Of a stretch of 36,518 bases of DNA, positions 6,951-15,579 are shown piece by piece. Made by a program: the position numbers and the translations under genes. The stretch is from assembly GCA_016207685.1 (NCBI GenBank), contig JACQPE010000025.1, positions 1 to 36,518 on the forward strand, written 5' to 3'. Each line of letters begins with the position of its first letter. Within the stretch, counting starts at the first letter, position 1. Source of the DNA: Elusimicrobiota bacterium. GTDB taxonomy: Bacteria; Elusimicrobiota; Elusimicrobia; JACQPE01. The notes beneath the pieces were generated by a model that was not told the DNA's origin, made no database searches, and was given only the letters and a program-made list of their open reading frames with translations.

Positions 6951-9926
6951 ATGGGCATGAAGAAAAAAATTCTATTCCGCAATTTAGTCTTTGTTTTATC
7001 GTTGTTTTTGGGAACCAGTCCCATTTTTGCGCAAGCCCCCGCGCTTGAAAGTTTATTGGGGGACATGTTTGACAGGCCGGCGGCGCTTTCAGCCAAGGAT
7101 AAGAAAATCGGTTTCCAAGAAAACGTTTCGGTTTTTGAGTCCGTAAAGAATTCTTCCGTGGGATTTGGCGGCGCGAAGGGCCCACGCGTTGCCGCAGATC
7201 AGCCGTGGGACGGCGATTTCGATTTGGATTTTTCCTGGTTGAAGGAATGGCGCGCCCTGCGCGAGAAGCGGCGCCAGAAAAAAGCGGCCCGGAATGATAC
7301 CAAAGCGGAGAAACCCTACAATCAGCTTATCAAGGGAGCCACGGCGTATGCCGGTCTATTTACTATTTATGAACATGAAAAAAATGACGGCCAAAAGAAG
7401 AAAAAATATTATTTTTTTGAAATCAAGCCTGATGAGTTAAACAAAGACTATCTCTATTCCGGGACTTTGGAGCGGGGAACGGGCTTGGGGGATGTTTTGG
7501 CAGCGCCCACCTTGTTGTCAAATTACATCATTAATTTTGTCCGTCATGATAATGAGATATGGATGATCCGGCCTTACACTAATTACCGCGCCCAGCCCGG
7601 CAGCTTGGCGGAAAAGGCCTTGGAAGAAACTTTTCAGGATTTTTCAATTGAAGCCGCGGCTCAAGTGGTTCAAGAGAATCCTCAAGACGGGCGCGTCTTG
7701 GTTGATTTGAGCGATTTATTTTTGGCTGATCTGGAAAGCCTTGCCGATGCATTAAAACGGACTCATTCGGAAGGTATTTTTGGCGCCAATTTTATCCTGG
7801 ATGGCCAGCGAAGTTCTTTTGAAAAAACTGAAGCGTTCCCTATGAATGATGAAATTTTGGTTAATTTAGTTTTTATGGTCAATGGCGATGTTGATTCGCC
7901 CCAGATGCCCCAGTCTCAATCCGTTCAATTGATGGCCCGCTACAGTCTTTCCGCCATGCCGGAGGAGGGCTTTGAGCCGCGCGCGGCTGATTCCAGGGTT
8001 GGGTATTTTTCAGAAATCTATAAAGATTTGACTGATCCCGCGAATCCGAAACCCGATATTTCCCTTATTGATCATTGGCGGCTGGAGAAATCCGATCCAT
8101 CTTTAGAGCGAGCGCCCGTTAAAAACCCCATCGTGTATTATTTGGATGATAACATTCCGCCCAAATACAAAGAGTACATTCGAGCCGGAATTTTAGGATG
8201 GAACAAAGCCTTTGAGCAGGCCGGCCTTTGGGGCGCGATCGAGGTGCGCGACCGGCCTCAAGACGCTGATTGGCAGCCCGGGGACATTCGCTATAACATG
8301 GTTTATTGGATTTTGGGCCATGCGCCTCGCGCCGGTTATGGCCCGAGCAGGGTCAATCCTTTAACCGGAGAGATTTATAACGCCTCCATTTCAATCAGCG
8401 CGGATGTGGTGCGATATCTGGGCAGTAATCAAATTGATTATTTCGAGTCAGCCGGCGCCCTGCGCGGCACCGTCCCGGAGGTTCGGGAGCCGTGGAGCGC
8501 CGCAGGTGCGAGTGGAGATGCGGGCGCCGGATCGGGTTTCAAGGGACCCGTGGACGCCGGCATTGGTTCCCAGAGAAGTCTAAGGCCGCAAGGAAGCTCC
8601 GGTGCAGGGGCGTTGGATAAACTCAATTCTCATGCCCTAGCCTTAAGCCTGGCTGCGCTTGAGGCGTCCGGATCGTTCACTCCGGAGGACCGCGAGCGCT
8701 TTATTGGGGAGTATATGGCGTGGCTGTCAGCTCATGAGTTTGGCCATGAATTGGGGCTGCACCACAATTTTTACGGCAGCGCTATGCTCACTCCGGAGGA
8801 GTTGGCAAGCGGCAGCCACGATATTTTATATTCCTCCGTAATGGATTATCCGGGCGCTAATATCGGGCCCAATGGCGAGCCGCGCGGACCTTTCTTTCAG
8901 AGCGCGGTTGGCCCTTATGATTATTGGGCAATTGAATACGGGTATAAACCCTTGCAGGGTGACGCCGAGGCGCAATCCGCGGCGCTGGCTCAAATCGCGG
9001 CCAAGGCCGATGCCAACGACAATTTGAGGTGGTCTTACAATCCCTTTGACATTGATCCTCGGGCGACGTGGTTTGATTTGGGAACGGATCCGTTTGCTTT
9101 CAGGCGCGAGCGTCAGGAGTTGGCTTCCCAGGTGATTGCCAAAATGGCCCGGAGCGTTCCTGCGACAGGGGAGGATTTTTCCGAGTATCGAAAAAATTTT
9201 CTCATGGCTGCGAATGAATATGATCAGACCATTTTTACCGCCGGCCGCTACCTGGTGGGTGTGCATCGCAAAACCGGCAACTCGACCGGAGACGCCAGCC
9301 GCCTCCCCTATGTCCCCGCTTCGGTCCCAGAACAGCGGGAGGCCTTGGCATTGATCAATGAGTATGTTTTTAAGGAGGGGGCCTTGAATTTTCCGCCGGA
9401 GGTTTTGGCTAATTTGGGACCAGTGGGTTCAACATTGGAGAATCCATATCCTGACAGTGAGCCGATCTTTGCGCGCTTAGGCGTTCAGACGCTCCAGAAT
9501 TATGCGCTTGAAATGATTTTCGGCCCGATGACCTTGCTGTTCATTGAAAACAATCAAACCCTGGCCAAGCCAGGTGAAACCATGACCATGGCCGGCGTTT
9601 TTGAGACCACGCATGGCTATGTTTGGGGGGAGCTTGGCGTGCGCCAAGTGGCCATCAGTCCCAATCGTGAGTCGCTGCAACAGATGCATATTGAGCGCAT
9701 GATCGGGCTCTTGGGCAATAATCCCAATTTGCCTTCTTTTGTTCAGTCCGAGCAGCAGTCATTGGCGCGCCATGAGCTTTTGCAGCTCAATGACCAAATC
9801 GGCAAAGCGCTTTCGATTCCCGGCCGCGTCGCCGACGTTTCCACGAAAGCCCATTTGGAGCAGGCCCAGGCAAAAATAAATCAAGCATTGAACGCTTCAA
9901 TTATTAATTTAAGCCGCAGTTATTGA
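6951..9926 (+). CDS. Exported zinc metalloprotease, DUF5117/DUF4953 (metzincin-like) family
   Basis: A 991-aa protein with a signal peptide (KKILFRNLVFVLSLFLGTSP, cleavage near FAQA). Residues ~115-330 match the N-terminal DUF5118/DUF5117 type region (GATAYAGLFTIYEHEK; LSDLFLADLESL). The peptidase domain has a metzincin zinc site HEFGHELGLHH at residues 595-605 (H595, E596, H599, G602, H605) and a probable Met-turn, SSVMDYPG, about 38 residues later. The DUF4953-type C-terminal region follows. Between ~residues 502 and 555 lies a Gly/Ala/Ser-rich insert. ATG codons occur at 6951 and 6957; either gives a good signal peptide. The 3' end overlaps the convergent mutY-capA gene by seven bases. Probably periplasmic; substrates unknown. 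Confidence 0.88.
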   Translation: MGMKKKILFRNLVFVLSLFLGTSPIFAQAPALESLLGDMFDRPAALSAKDKKIGFQENVSVFESVKNSSVGFGGAKGPRVAADQPWDGDFDLDFSWLKEWRALREKRRQKKAARNDTKAEKPYNQLIKGATAYAGLFTIYEHEKNDGQKKKKYYFFEIKPDELNKDYLYSGTLERGTGLGDVLAAPTLLSNYIINFVRHDNEIWMIRPYTNYRAQPGSLAEKALEETFQDFSIEAAAQVVQENPQDGRVLVDLSDLFLADLESLADALKRTHSEGIFGANFILDGQRSSFEKTEAFPMNDEILVNLVFMVNGDVDSPQMPQSQSVQLMARYSLSAMPEEGFEPRAADSRVGYFSEIYKDLTDPANPKPDISLIDHWRLEKSDPSLERAPVKNPIVYYLDDNIPPKYKEYIRAGILGWNKAFEQAGLWGAIEVRDRPQDADWQPGDIRYNMVYWILGHAPRAGYGPSRVNPLTGEIYNASISISADVVRYLGSNQIDYFESAGALRGTVPEVREPWSAAGASGDAGAGSGFKGPVDAGIGSQRSLRPQGSSGAGALDKLNSHALALSLAALEASGSFTPEDRERFIGEYMAWLSAHEFGHELGLHHNFYGSAMLTPEELASGSHDILYSSVMDYPGANIGPNGEPRGPFFQSAVGPYDYWAIEYGYKPLQGDAEAQSAALAQIAAKADANDNLRWSYNPFDIDPRATWFDLGTDPFAFRRERQELASQVIAKMARSVPATGEDFSEYRKNFLMAANEYDQTIFTAGRYLVGVHRKTGNSTGDASRLPYVPASVPEQREALALINEYVFKEGALNFPPEVLANLGPVGSTLENPYPDSEPIFARLGVQTLQNYALEMIFGPMTLLFIENNQTLAKPGETMTMAGVFETTHGYVWGELGVRQVAISPNRESLQQMHIERMIGLLGNNPNLPSFVQSEQQSLARHELLQLNDQIGKALSIPGRVADVSTKAHLEQAQAKINQALNASIINLSRSY
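8459..8625. repeat. Low-complexity GC-rich insert within the metalloprotease gene
   Basis: This stretch encodes Gly/Ala/Ser/Pro-rich sequence (for example SAAGASGDAGAGSGF) unlike the flanking protein and contains small inverted repeats such as CCCGGAGGTTCGGG and GCCGG/CCGGC. It keeps the reading frame and sits before the zinc-site helix. It looks like a tolerated insertion; its boundaries are approximate. Confidence 0.4.
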
Positions 9927-12043
9927 GAATTGATTTTTAGGCCGCCCTCATTGGTGATTTGAAGGGCATTTTTGGCAATATCTTCCTTGCTTAATTTTTG
10001 AATCAGCAAAGCGGCTTTATGCTCCGGGTCAAATTTTGGAAGGCCTGGTTCTTCCTGAACGAAAGAGACAATCTGTCCTTCTTCAAAAGCGCCATTCTTG
10101 GCGTTAATCGTGGCCTTTAACAATGCAGAGTAGGCATTGAAGCCGCGCAGGCTCATTTTGCCGTAGGTTTGGAAATTTCCGAGGCTATAGGCGATCAACC
10201 GGCCCTGGTATAGCTCCATGGCGCGCGGCACGTGGGGGCCGTGGCCGATCACCATGTCGGCGCCGGCATCCACCACGGCATGGGCAAAGCGCCGCAGATG
10301 GCCGCGTTTTTCATTTTCGAAAATTTCCATGGCATCCGGCAGACGCAAAGCCTGGGCGCCTTCGGCGCCGCCGTGAAAAGAAACGATGACGATATCGGCT
10401 TTGGCCGAAAGTTTTTTTATTAGTCCTTGCGCCGCCGGAATGTTTAAAACGCTGGGAAACGTTTTATCCGAATTAAAACCAAAAGCTGCCAGGGCGATCG
10501 TGGCTCCTGAAATAGAAAACCAAGCGATTTCATTTGTTTTTCCGGCATGCTTTAGACCGGCCGCATCCAGCGCCTTGATGGTTGAGGCGTAGCCTTGGGC
10601 GCCGGCATCGAGGCTGTGATTGTTGTTGGCGCTGACCACGTTAAACCCAGCGTTCACGAGGGCTGGCAGGAGCCGCGTGGGCATGACAAATTCAAAACAG
10701 CCCTTTTTGATTTTCTTTTTGGGACATTTGGCCGGAATGATGCCATCGGCCACCGGCCCTTCCAGATTGGCAAAAATAATGTCGCCTTTAAGATAGGGCT
10801 TCACTTCATCATAGAGTCCCCGGCCGTTGTTAGGCGGGATTTCCGCAGGCGCTGGAGTCAGACTGCCCAAGAGAACATCGCCAACGGCATTGATCGTCAC
10901 GGCGGCGGCATCATTTTGAGGCGATGATTTGACATGAGTTGATCGCGTTGTTTGGGCTTGCTCTACTTTTACGGTGGAGGCGACGGTTTGTTCTTGGAGC
11001 GGGATAGATTTTGGGGATTGTTCGACGTATTTCTGGGAAGCGCAGCCTGTGAGAAACAGGAAAGCGCCACAGGAGAGAGCCTTCCACCATAGTGAAGAAA
11101 AAAGATATTTATTGAGTTTTTCCGGGGCGATATAAATTGATTTTTTAGCGGATATTTTTTTTGGGGTAAATATTTTTTGCACATGAGCGTGAATTCTCCA
11201 ATGGGTGATGCTGTGGCGGAATGTTTTGCCCGGCTTTTTGGCGGGACAAGAAGGCAGGGTTTCGCAGGGAAGGCCCCAGGTATTTTTTAGAAACGGCTCT
11301 TGCGGGCCGCGTTTGGCGAGCAGCGTGCGCCCCGTGTTGTCTTGAATGATGCGGATGAAGAGCTCGAGGTGTTGAGCGGCTTTGGGTTCAGGCTCAAGCG
11401 GATGGATTCCTTGGGTGATGCAAAATTGTCTGATGGGGCACAAGGAGCATTTGGGCTCGCGCGCTTGGCAGATCAAGGCGCCTAACTCCATTAAGGTTTG
11501 ATTAAAAATTGAGGGGCGGACATTGGGATTAGACAGAAAAGCCTCAAGAATGCCTGTGTCTTGTGAGTTGAATATTCTTAGCAAAAGACGTTTGACATTA
11601 ACGTCCGCAAGAGGCGCGGGCGCGTCAAAAGCGATGCTGGCCACGGCCGCTGAAATATAAGGACCAAAACCCGGCAAATTGATGAGTTCTTGCGGCGTTT
11701 GGGGAAAATAGCCTTGAGCATGGATTTGGCGCGCGGCGTTCCAGAGATTAACGGCACGGTTGTTGTAGCCGAGGCCGGTCCAGGCGTTTTTGACTGTCCA
11801 CAAGGGCGCGTTGACCAGGGATTTGAGCGTAGGAAATTTTTTTAGGAAGTCCTCATAACGACGCGCGACGGTCGCCGCCGTTGTCTGCACCAGCATGAAT
11901 TCCGATACCATCACGCGGTAAGGGTCTTGGGATTTTCTCCAAGGGAGATTACGTTTGCTTTTTTGATACCAGTTGAGCAAATGCCTCAAAAATAGAGTCG
12001 GCGTCTTTTGATGATTTGCCTCTGGAATCTTCATGAATGACAT
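9920..12043 (-). CDS. mutY: MutY adenine DNA glycosylase joined in frame to a CapA/PgsA-like lipoprotein
   Basis: One continuous 707-aa ORF. Residues ~15-235 are MutY: Glu in RVMVSEFMLVQTTAA, helix-hairpin-helix LPGFGPYISAA, catalytic Asp in LADVNVKRLLLRIF, and a perfect 4Fe-4S loop C-x6-C-x2-C-x5-C (CQAREPKCSLCPIRQFC). Residues ~245-335 look like the MutY NUDIX recognition domain, ending in FSSLWWKAL as expected for a MutY C-terminus. Directly after comes SCGAFLFLTGCASQ, a lipobox-like segment (LTGC), then a CapA/PGA_cap metallophosphatase-like domain (NAVGDVLLGS; FANLEGPV; VVSANNNHSLDAG; IVIVSFHGGAE; VIGHGPHVPR; YSLGNF). A cytosolic DNA repair enzyme and an exported lipoprotein should not share one chain, so either two genes have run together (a single extra base near 11090 would suffice) or this is a real fusion. 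ATG codons exist at 12043 and 12034. Confidence 0.85.
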   Translation of the reverse strand: MSFMKIPEANHQKTPTLFLRHLLNWYQKSKRNLPWRKSQDPYRVMVSEFMLVQTTAATVARRYEDFLKKFPTLKSLVNAPLWTVKNAWTGLGYNNRAVNLWNAARQIHAQGYFPQTPQELINLPGFGPYISAAVASIAFDAPAPLADVNVKRLLLRIFNSQDTGILEAFLSNPNVRPSIFNQTLMELGALICQAREPKCSLCPIRQFCITQGIHPLEPEPKAAQHLELFIRIIQDNTGRTLLAKRGPQEPFLKNTWGLPCETLPSCPAKKPGKTFRHSITHWRIHAHVQKIFTPKKISAKKSIYIAPEKLNKYLFSSLWWKALSCGAFLFLTGCASQKYVEQSPKSIPLQEQTVASTVKVEQAQTTRSTHVKSSPQNDAAAVTINAVGDVLLGSLTPAPAEIPPNNGRGLYDEVKPYLKGDIIFANLEGPVADGIIPAKCPKKKIKKGCFEFVMPTRLLPALVNAGFNVVSANNNHSLDAGAQGYASTIKALDAAGLKHAGKTNEIAWFSISGATIALAAFGFNSDKTFPSVLNIPAAQGLIKKLSAKADIVIVSFHGGAEGAQALRLPDAMEIFENEKRGHLRRFAHAVVDAGADMVIGHGPHVPRAMELYQGRLIAYSLGNFQTYGKMSLRGFNAYSALLKATINAKNGAFEEGQIVSFVQEEPGLPKFDPEHKAALLIQKLSKEDIAKNALQITNEGGLKINSQ

Positions 12044-12066
12044 TTATACTTAAACTGGTGTAAGAT
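12037..12066 (+). promoter_or_regulatory. Possible sigma-70 type promoter for the PAS-membrane operon
   Basis: ATGACA (12037-12042) and TAAGAT (12061-12066) are separated by 18 bases and lie upstream of GGAGG (12094-12098). The -35-like box overlaps the divergent mutY start codon. The -10 match is only moderate. Confidence 0.28.
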
Positions 12067-12102
12067 AGCTATTTGGATTTCAATTAAACGATCGGAGGAT
12101 TG

Positions 12103-12984
12103 TTGAAAGGTTCTTTGTTGGTCGGCCTTCACGAGTCCGTGTTGGATAGCTTGCCCAGCGGGCTTATTGTTATTGATACGGAAGGCTCGATTTTGATTTT
12201 TAACCGGGCGGCCCGGCGTATCCTGGGATTTGAAGGAAGGCTGCTTGAAGAGAATTTCTGCCGCAAGGTATTTTCCGGGCAGCCTGAAATCGCGGATGTC
12301 CTGATGGCAACGACCCTGACCCTTCATGAGGCCAACAGGCAAGAAATGCGCGTTATCAACGGGCTCGGCCACAGAATGATTTTGGGCTATGGCACGCTTG
12401 TGTTTCATAGCAATGAGGGCGCGCCGGTCGGCGTGGGCATGGTCTGTCAAGATATTACCCGTTTCGTTCCGATTCCGGTTAACGTGCGGTTTATTGCGCT
12501 AACCAATTTTTTCTTCATGCCGTTTATGGCGGCGATGGTGTTTTCGGCTCTCGTGTGGGGCTTATCGGAAAATTGGGAAAAGGGCCTTTCCGTCAGCGTC
12601 ATGGCGGGCCTGATTGCTTTTAATATTGTGGTGGCGCGCCGGACCAAAATGGCCGGTGAGCGCGCGCCGAGGATCGCGTCATTTCATGCGCCGGTTAATT
12701 TCCTCGTTTCCGGATTATTATTTTATCTTTTAGGGACTCTTTGGGGGCCGATGTGGCTTTTATTCGCCTTGACGCCTCTGGCGACCGGTATTTATGCGAG
12801 TTGGCGCACCACGTTTGTGGTGGCCGTTATTTCGGCCGTGTTTCTTTTAGGCATTTACGAGCAGCGGGGATTATCCGGCGGCGTTGGATGGGCCCAAGCG
12901 TTTGTGCATGCGCTTTTTATCGTGATGATCAGTATGTTCGTCAATGCGCTTGCGGCGTTGGTTGGGAAAGTGAGAAACCGCTGA
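12103..12984 (+). CDS. PAS-domain protein with multi-pass C-terminal membrane region
   Basis: About 293 aa. Residues ~5-120 form one PAS-like domain (ESVLDSLPSGLIVIDTEGSI, then FNRAARRILGFE, and a GVGMVCQDIT end), as in sensor kinases. Instead of a kinase, residues ~130-290 contain about five or six hydrophobic segments; the short MAGERAPR loop lies between two of them. No histidine kinase, GGDEF or other output domain is present. GGAGG at 12094-12098 precedes TTG codons at 12100 and 12103; 12103 has the better spacing (four bases). Its stop overlaps the start of a 36-aa membrane peptide by one base. It may sense a signal for a partner elsewhere; the function is unknown. Confidence 0.72.
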   Translation: MKGSLLVGLHESVLDSLPSGLIVIDTEGSILIFNRAARRILGFEGRLLEENFCRKVFSGQPEIADVLMATTLTLHEANRQEMRVINGLGHRMILGYGTLVFHSNEGAPVGVGMVCQDITRFVPIPVNVRFIALTNFFFMPFMAAMVFSALVWGLSENWEKGLSVSVMAGLIAFNIVVARRTKMAGERAPRIASFHAPVNFLVSGLLFYLLGTLWGPMWLLFALTPLATGIYASWRTTFVVAVISAVFLLGIYEQRGLSGGVGWAQAFVHALFIVMISMFVNALAALVGKVRNR

Positions 12985-13094
12985 TGCGTGGAAGCCCGGC
13001 GATTTTGGTGAAATGGGTCGCGCTCGTTTTTGTTTTTGCCATTTGCGTAATCGTTGTCGCCTTGGTTTATACGGACCCTAACTCTGTACAATAA
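12984..13094 (+). CDS. Small single-pass membrane protein (36 aa)
   Basis: An ATG at 12984 overlaps the stop of the PAS-membrane gene (TGATG), suggesting translational coupling. The peptide has a short basic N-terminus (MRGSPAILVK), one strong hydrophobic helix (WVALVFVFAICVIVVALVY) and a short polar tail, and stops six bases before the ridA start. No family is recognised. It could be a small subunit of the upstream membrane protein. The coupling and clean topology support it as a real gene, but the short length leaves doubt. Confidence 0.55.
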   Translation: MRGSPAILVKWVALVFVFAICVIVVALVYTDPNSVQ

Positions 13095-13100
13095 GACTCA

Positions 13101-13490
13101 ATGAGATCGAAAGCGGCTATCGTTACTTTGGGATCCCCCAAGGCCATCGGCCCTTATTCGCAGGCGGTCAAATTGGGAGATTTTATTTTTATTTCCGGTC
13201 AGATTCCTATTGATCCGCGGACTGGGCAATTGGTTGCAGGAGATATTCGCTTGCAGACGGAGCAGATTTTTCGCAATCTCCAAGCGATTTTAGAGGCCGC
13301 TCAAATGAAGCTTGACGATATTGTGAAGACGACGGTATTTTTGCGAAACTTGGCAGATTTTCAGGCCATGAATGAGGTTTATGGAGAATTTTTCAGGGAG
13401 CCCTATCCGGCGCGTTCCACAATTGAGGTTTCCCGGTTGCCGCGTGAAGCGGCCGTTGAGATCGAGGCGATCGCCTGCTGCGGCCAGTGA
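13101..13490 (+). CDS. ridA: RidA family reactive-intermediate deaminase
   Basis: A 129-aa protein of standard length for the RidA/YjgF/UK114 family. It has the N-terminal AIGPYSQAVKLGDFIFISGQIPIDP signature block, QTEQIFRNLQAIL, and the conserved arginine in PARSTIEVSRLP that binds the substrate carboxylate; the end is VEIEAIA. RidA trimers hydrolyse enamine/imine intermediates formed by PLP enzymes such as threonine dehydratase. It begins six bases after the small membrane peptide, and its stop overlaps the GTG start of the hydrolase gene by four bases, so it is part of a compact operon running to 16481. Confidence 0.95.
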   Translation: MRSKAAIVTLGSPKAIGPYSQAVKLGDFIFISGQIPIDPRTGQLVAGDIRLQTEQIFRNLQAILEAAQMKLDDIVKTTVFLRNLADFQAMNEVYGEFFREPYPARSTIEVSRLPREAAVEIEAIACCGQ

Positions 13491-14233
13491 ACATTGATAC
13501 CGTGCTTTGGCATGCGCGCGGCCAAAAACGCGTGGGGGTTCGTTACGGCCCTGCCCGTGCGCGCCGCAAAGCGCCTGCATTGCTCATGTTTCACGGCCTC
13601 CCCGGGGCCGAAAAAAACGTTGACATTGCGCGCGCAATGGCCGCTCTCGGCTGGGTTTGTTTTTTGCCCCATTTTAGGGGCAGTTGGGGCAGTCATGGGA
13701 AGTTTTCATTTTCAGGAATTTTAGAGGACGCCCGCTTTGCCTATCAATGGCTTCGGCACGACGCGCAAGTTGACCCGCGGCGCATTGCTGTCTTGGGTTT
13801 TAGCATGGGAGGGTGGACGGCGATTAATTTGGCGGCCGGCGACAAATCCCTGGCCGCTGTTGTCGCTCTCGCTCCCATGGCCGGTTCGCAGCAGTGGTTT
13901 GGCGCCGAGTCCAAGAAGCATTTATTCGAGCTGGCCAAGCCTCTTGACGCCGTGGCGCCCGCGAAATTATGGAAGGAATTCAAAGAATTTTCTTTTAAAT
14001 ATGATCCTATTGAAACGGCGGCGCGCATTAGTCCTGCGCCCTTTTTAATGGTTCATGGCACAGGGGATGAGAGCATCCCTTACACATTGGGCCTTAAAGT
14101 TTATGCGGGCGCCTTGGGCCCAAAAAAATTCGTTTCCATCAAAGGCGCCGATCATCAATTTTCAGAACATCGCAAAGCGCTGCTTGAGGCCGTCGTTCCT
14201 TGGTTGAGCCGGACGGTCACGAATCGGCTCTGA
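13487..14233 (+). CDS. Alpha/beta hydrolase (dienelactone hydrolase/S9-like fold)
   Basis: 248 aa, with a GTG start that overlaps the ridA stop (GTGA). The alpha/beta hydrolase features appear in order: oxyanion region MFHGLPGAEKN, the nucleophile elbow GFSMGGW, the acid in VHGTGDESIP, and the catalytic His in GADHQFSEH. There is no signal peptide, so it is cytoplasmic. The pattern fits small esterases or peptidase-like hydrolases that act on unknown esters. The last base of its stop is the first base of the GH1 start codon. Confidence 0.88.
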   Translation: MNIDTVLWHARGQKRVGVRYGPARARRKAPALLMFHGLPGAEKNVDIARAMAALGWVCFLPHFRGSWGSHGKFSFSGILEDARFAYQWLRHDAQVDPRRIAVLGFSMGGWTAINLAAGDKSLAAVVALAPMAGSQQWFGAESKKHLFELAKPLDAVAPAKLWKEFKEFSFKYDPIETAARISPAPFLMVHGTGDESIPYTLGLKVYAGALGPKKFVSIKGADHQFSEHRKALLEAVVPWLSRTVTNRL

Positions 14234-15579
14234 TGCCGGTTGATTTTCCTTTGGGATTTTTCTGGGGCGTGTCCACTTCAGCCTACCAGATCGAGGGTCT
14301 TAATACGCGTTCCGATTTATGGCGCTGGGAAAAGAAAAAGAGCTGGGAGCGCTCCGGGCGGGCGTGCAACTCATGGGAGCTTTTTGAAGAGGATTTGAAA
14401 TGTTTGAGGGATTTGGGAGTGACCGCGTATCGTTTTTCTATCGAATGGGGGCGTATTTTTAAGGCGCATGATCAGTTGGACCGCCAAGCGCTCATGCGTT
14501 ATAGCCGTCAAATGGAATTGCTTGAAAAAAACGGCATCATCCCATTTGTCTGCCTGCACCATTTCACTAATCCGGCGTGGCTGACCCAGAGGTGCCCTGG
14601 AGGCTGGCTGAATCCAGCGGTAGTGGAACAGTTCCGGCGTTATGCGGAAGTGGTGGGCCAGTGGTTCTCGGGAAGGGTCAAGTGGTGGATTCCTTTTAAT
14701 GAGCCTAATGTCTACGCGCTGCAGGCTTATGGGACGGGATATTTTCCTCCCGGACGACGCGCCATTTGGCGTCCTTTAACAAGAGAGGTGACGGTGGCGA
14801 TCCGCCATCTTGTGGAGGCGCATGCCGCGGCCTATGAGGTGCTCAAGAGGCGCAACCCGGATTGCCGCATAGGCGTGGCGCAAAATTTGGCCGCGGTTTT
14901 TCCTTTTGAGCACAACAAAGCCTGTTTTGCGGCAGCCAAGAGATGGGATGAGTTTTTCCATTGGACAATTTTAGACGCCATGACCAAGGGCCGGTTGGAC
15001 GAAGATGCTGATGGAAGAGCCGAAGTGGCCTTGGGCAAAATGGGCGATACGTTAGATTTTGTGGGCGTTAATTATTACACGCGGGTTTATGTGCGGTCTT
15101 TTCCGGGACTCTTTCGGCCGCTTCATGCGCTGCCGTTATACTCGGAATTTGGCGTTTACGGAGGCAGGCTTTTGGCCAGGGCCCTTGGCGTTTACCGGGG
15201 AGGCTTGGAACGTGACGATTTGGGGCACGAGCAATTTCCCGAGGGGTTGTCACAGGTGCTGCGCGCGGCTTGGTCGCGGTATAATAAACCGCTTTTTGTC
15301 ATGGAAAACGGCGTGGCCGCGGAGGATGATCAATTGCGTTCCAGGAGCCTCAAGTCTCATTTGTCTGTATTGAGCAATGACATTGGCCGGGGACTTCCTG
15401 TGTTGGGATATTTTCATTGGTCTTTGATGGATAATTATGAATGGGGAAGTTTCAGGTCCCGCTTTGGCCTTTACGCCGTTGACCGAGGGGGACATTTTGC
15501 CCGCACAATGAAGCCATCGGCCCAAGCATATCAGTCCGTTATCAAAAGCGGCGCTTTATCCTCGGCAGGGCCTTCATGA
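14233..15579 (+). CDS. Glycoside hydrolase family 1 beta-glycosidase
   Basis: About 448 aa from the ATG at 14233, which overlaps the previous stop (TGATG) and directly precedes the GH1 opening FPLGFFWGVSTSAYQIEG; a GTG at 14200 also lies in frame but would add residues foreign to the family. The acid/base Glu is E157 in PFNEPNVY and the nucleophile is E358 in FVMENG. Other conserved blocks include AYRFSIEWGRI, VGVNYY and YFHWSLMDNYEWG. No signal peptide is present, so it acts on internalised beta-glucosides, beta-galactosides or similar. Its end overlaps the epimerase start by four bases (ATGA). Confidence 0.94.
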   Translation: MPVDFPLGFFWGVSTSAYQIEGLNTRSDLWRWEKKKSWERSGRACNSWELFEEDLKCLRDLGVTAYRFSIEWGRIFKAHDQLDRQALMRYSRQMELLEKNGIIPFVCLHHFTNPAWLTQRCPGGWLNPAVVEQFRRYAEVVGQWFSGRVKWWIPFNEPNVYALQAYGTGYFPPGRRAIWRPLTREVTVAIRHLVEAHAAAYEVLKRRNPDCRIGVAQNLAAVFPFEHNKACFAAAKRWDEFFHWTILDAMTKGRLDEDADGRAEVALGKMGDTLDFVGVNYYTRVYVRSFPGLFRPLHALPLYSEFGVYGGRLLARALGVYRGGLERDDLGHEQFPEGLSQVLRAAWSRYNKPLFVMENGVAAEDDQLRSRSLKSHLSVLSNDIGRGLPVLGYFHWSLMDNYEWGSFRSRFGLYAVDRGGHFARTMKPSAQAYQSVIKSGALSSAGPS

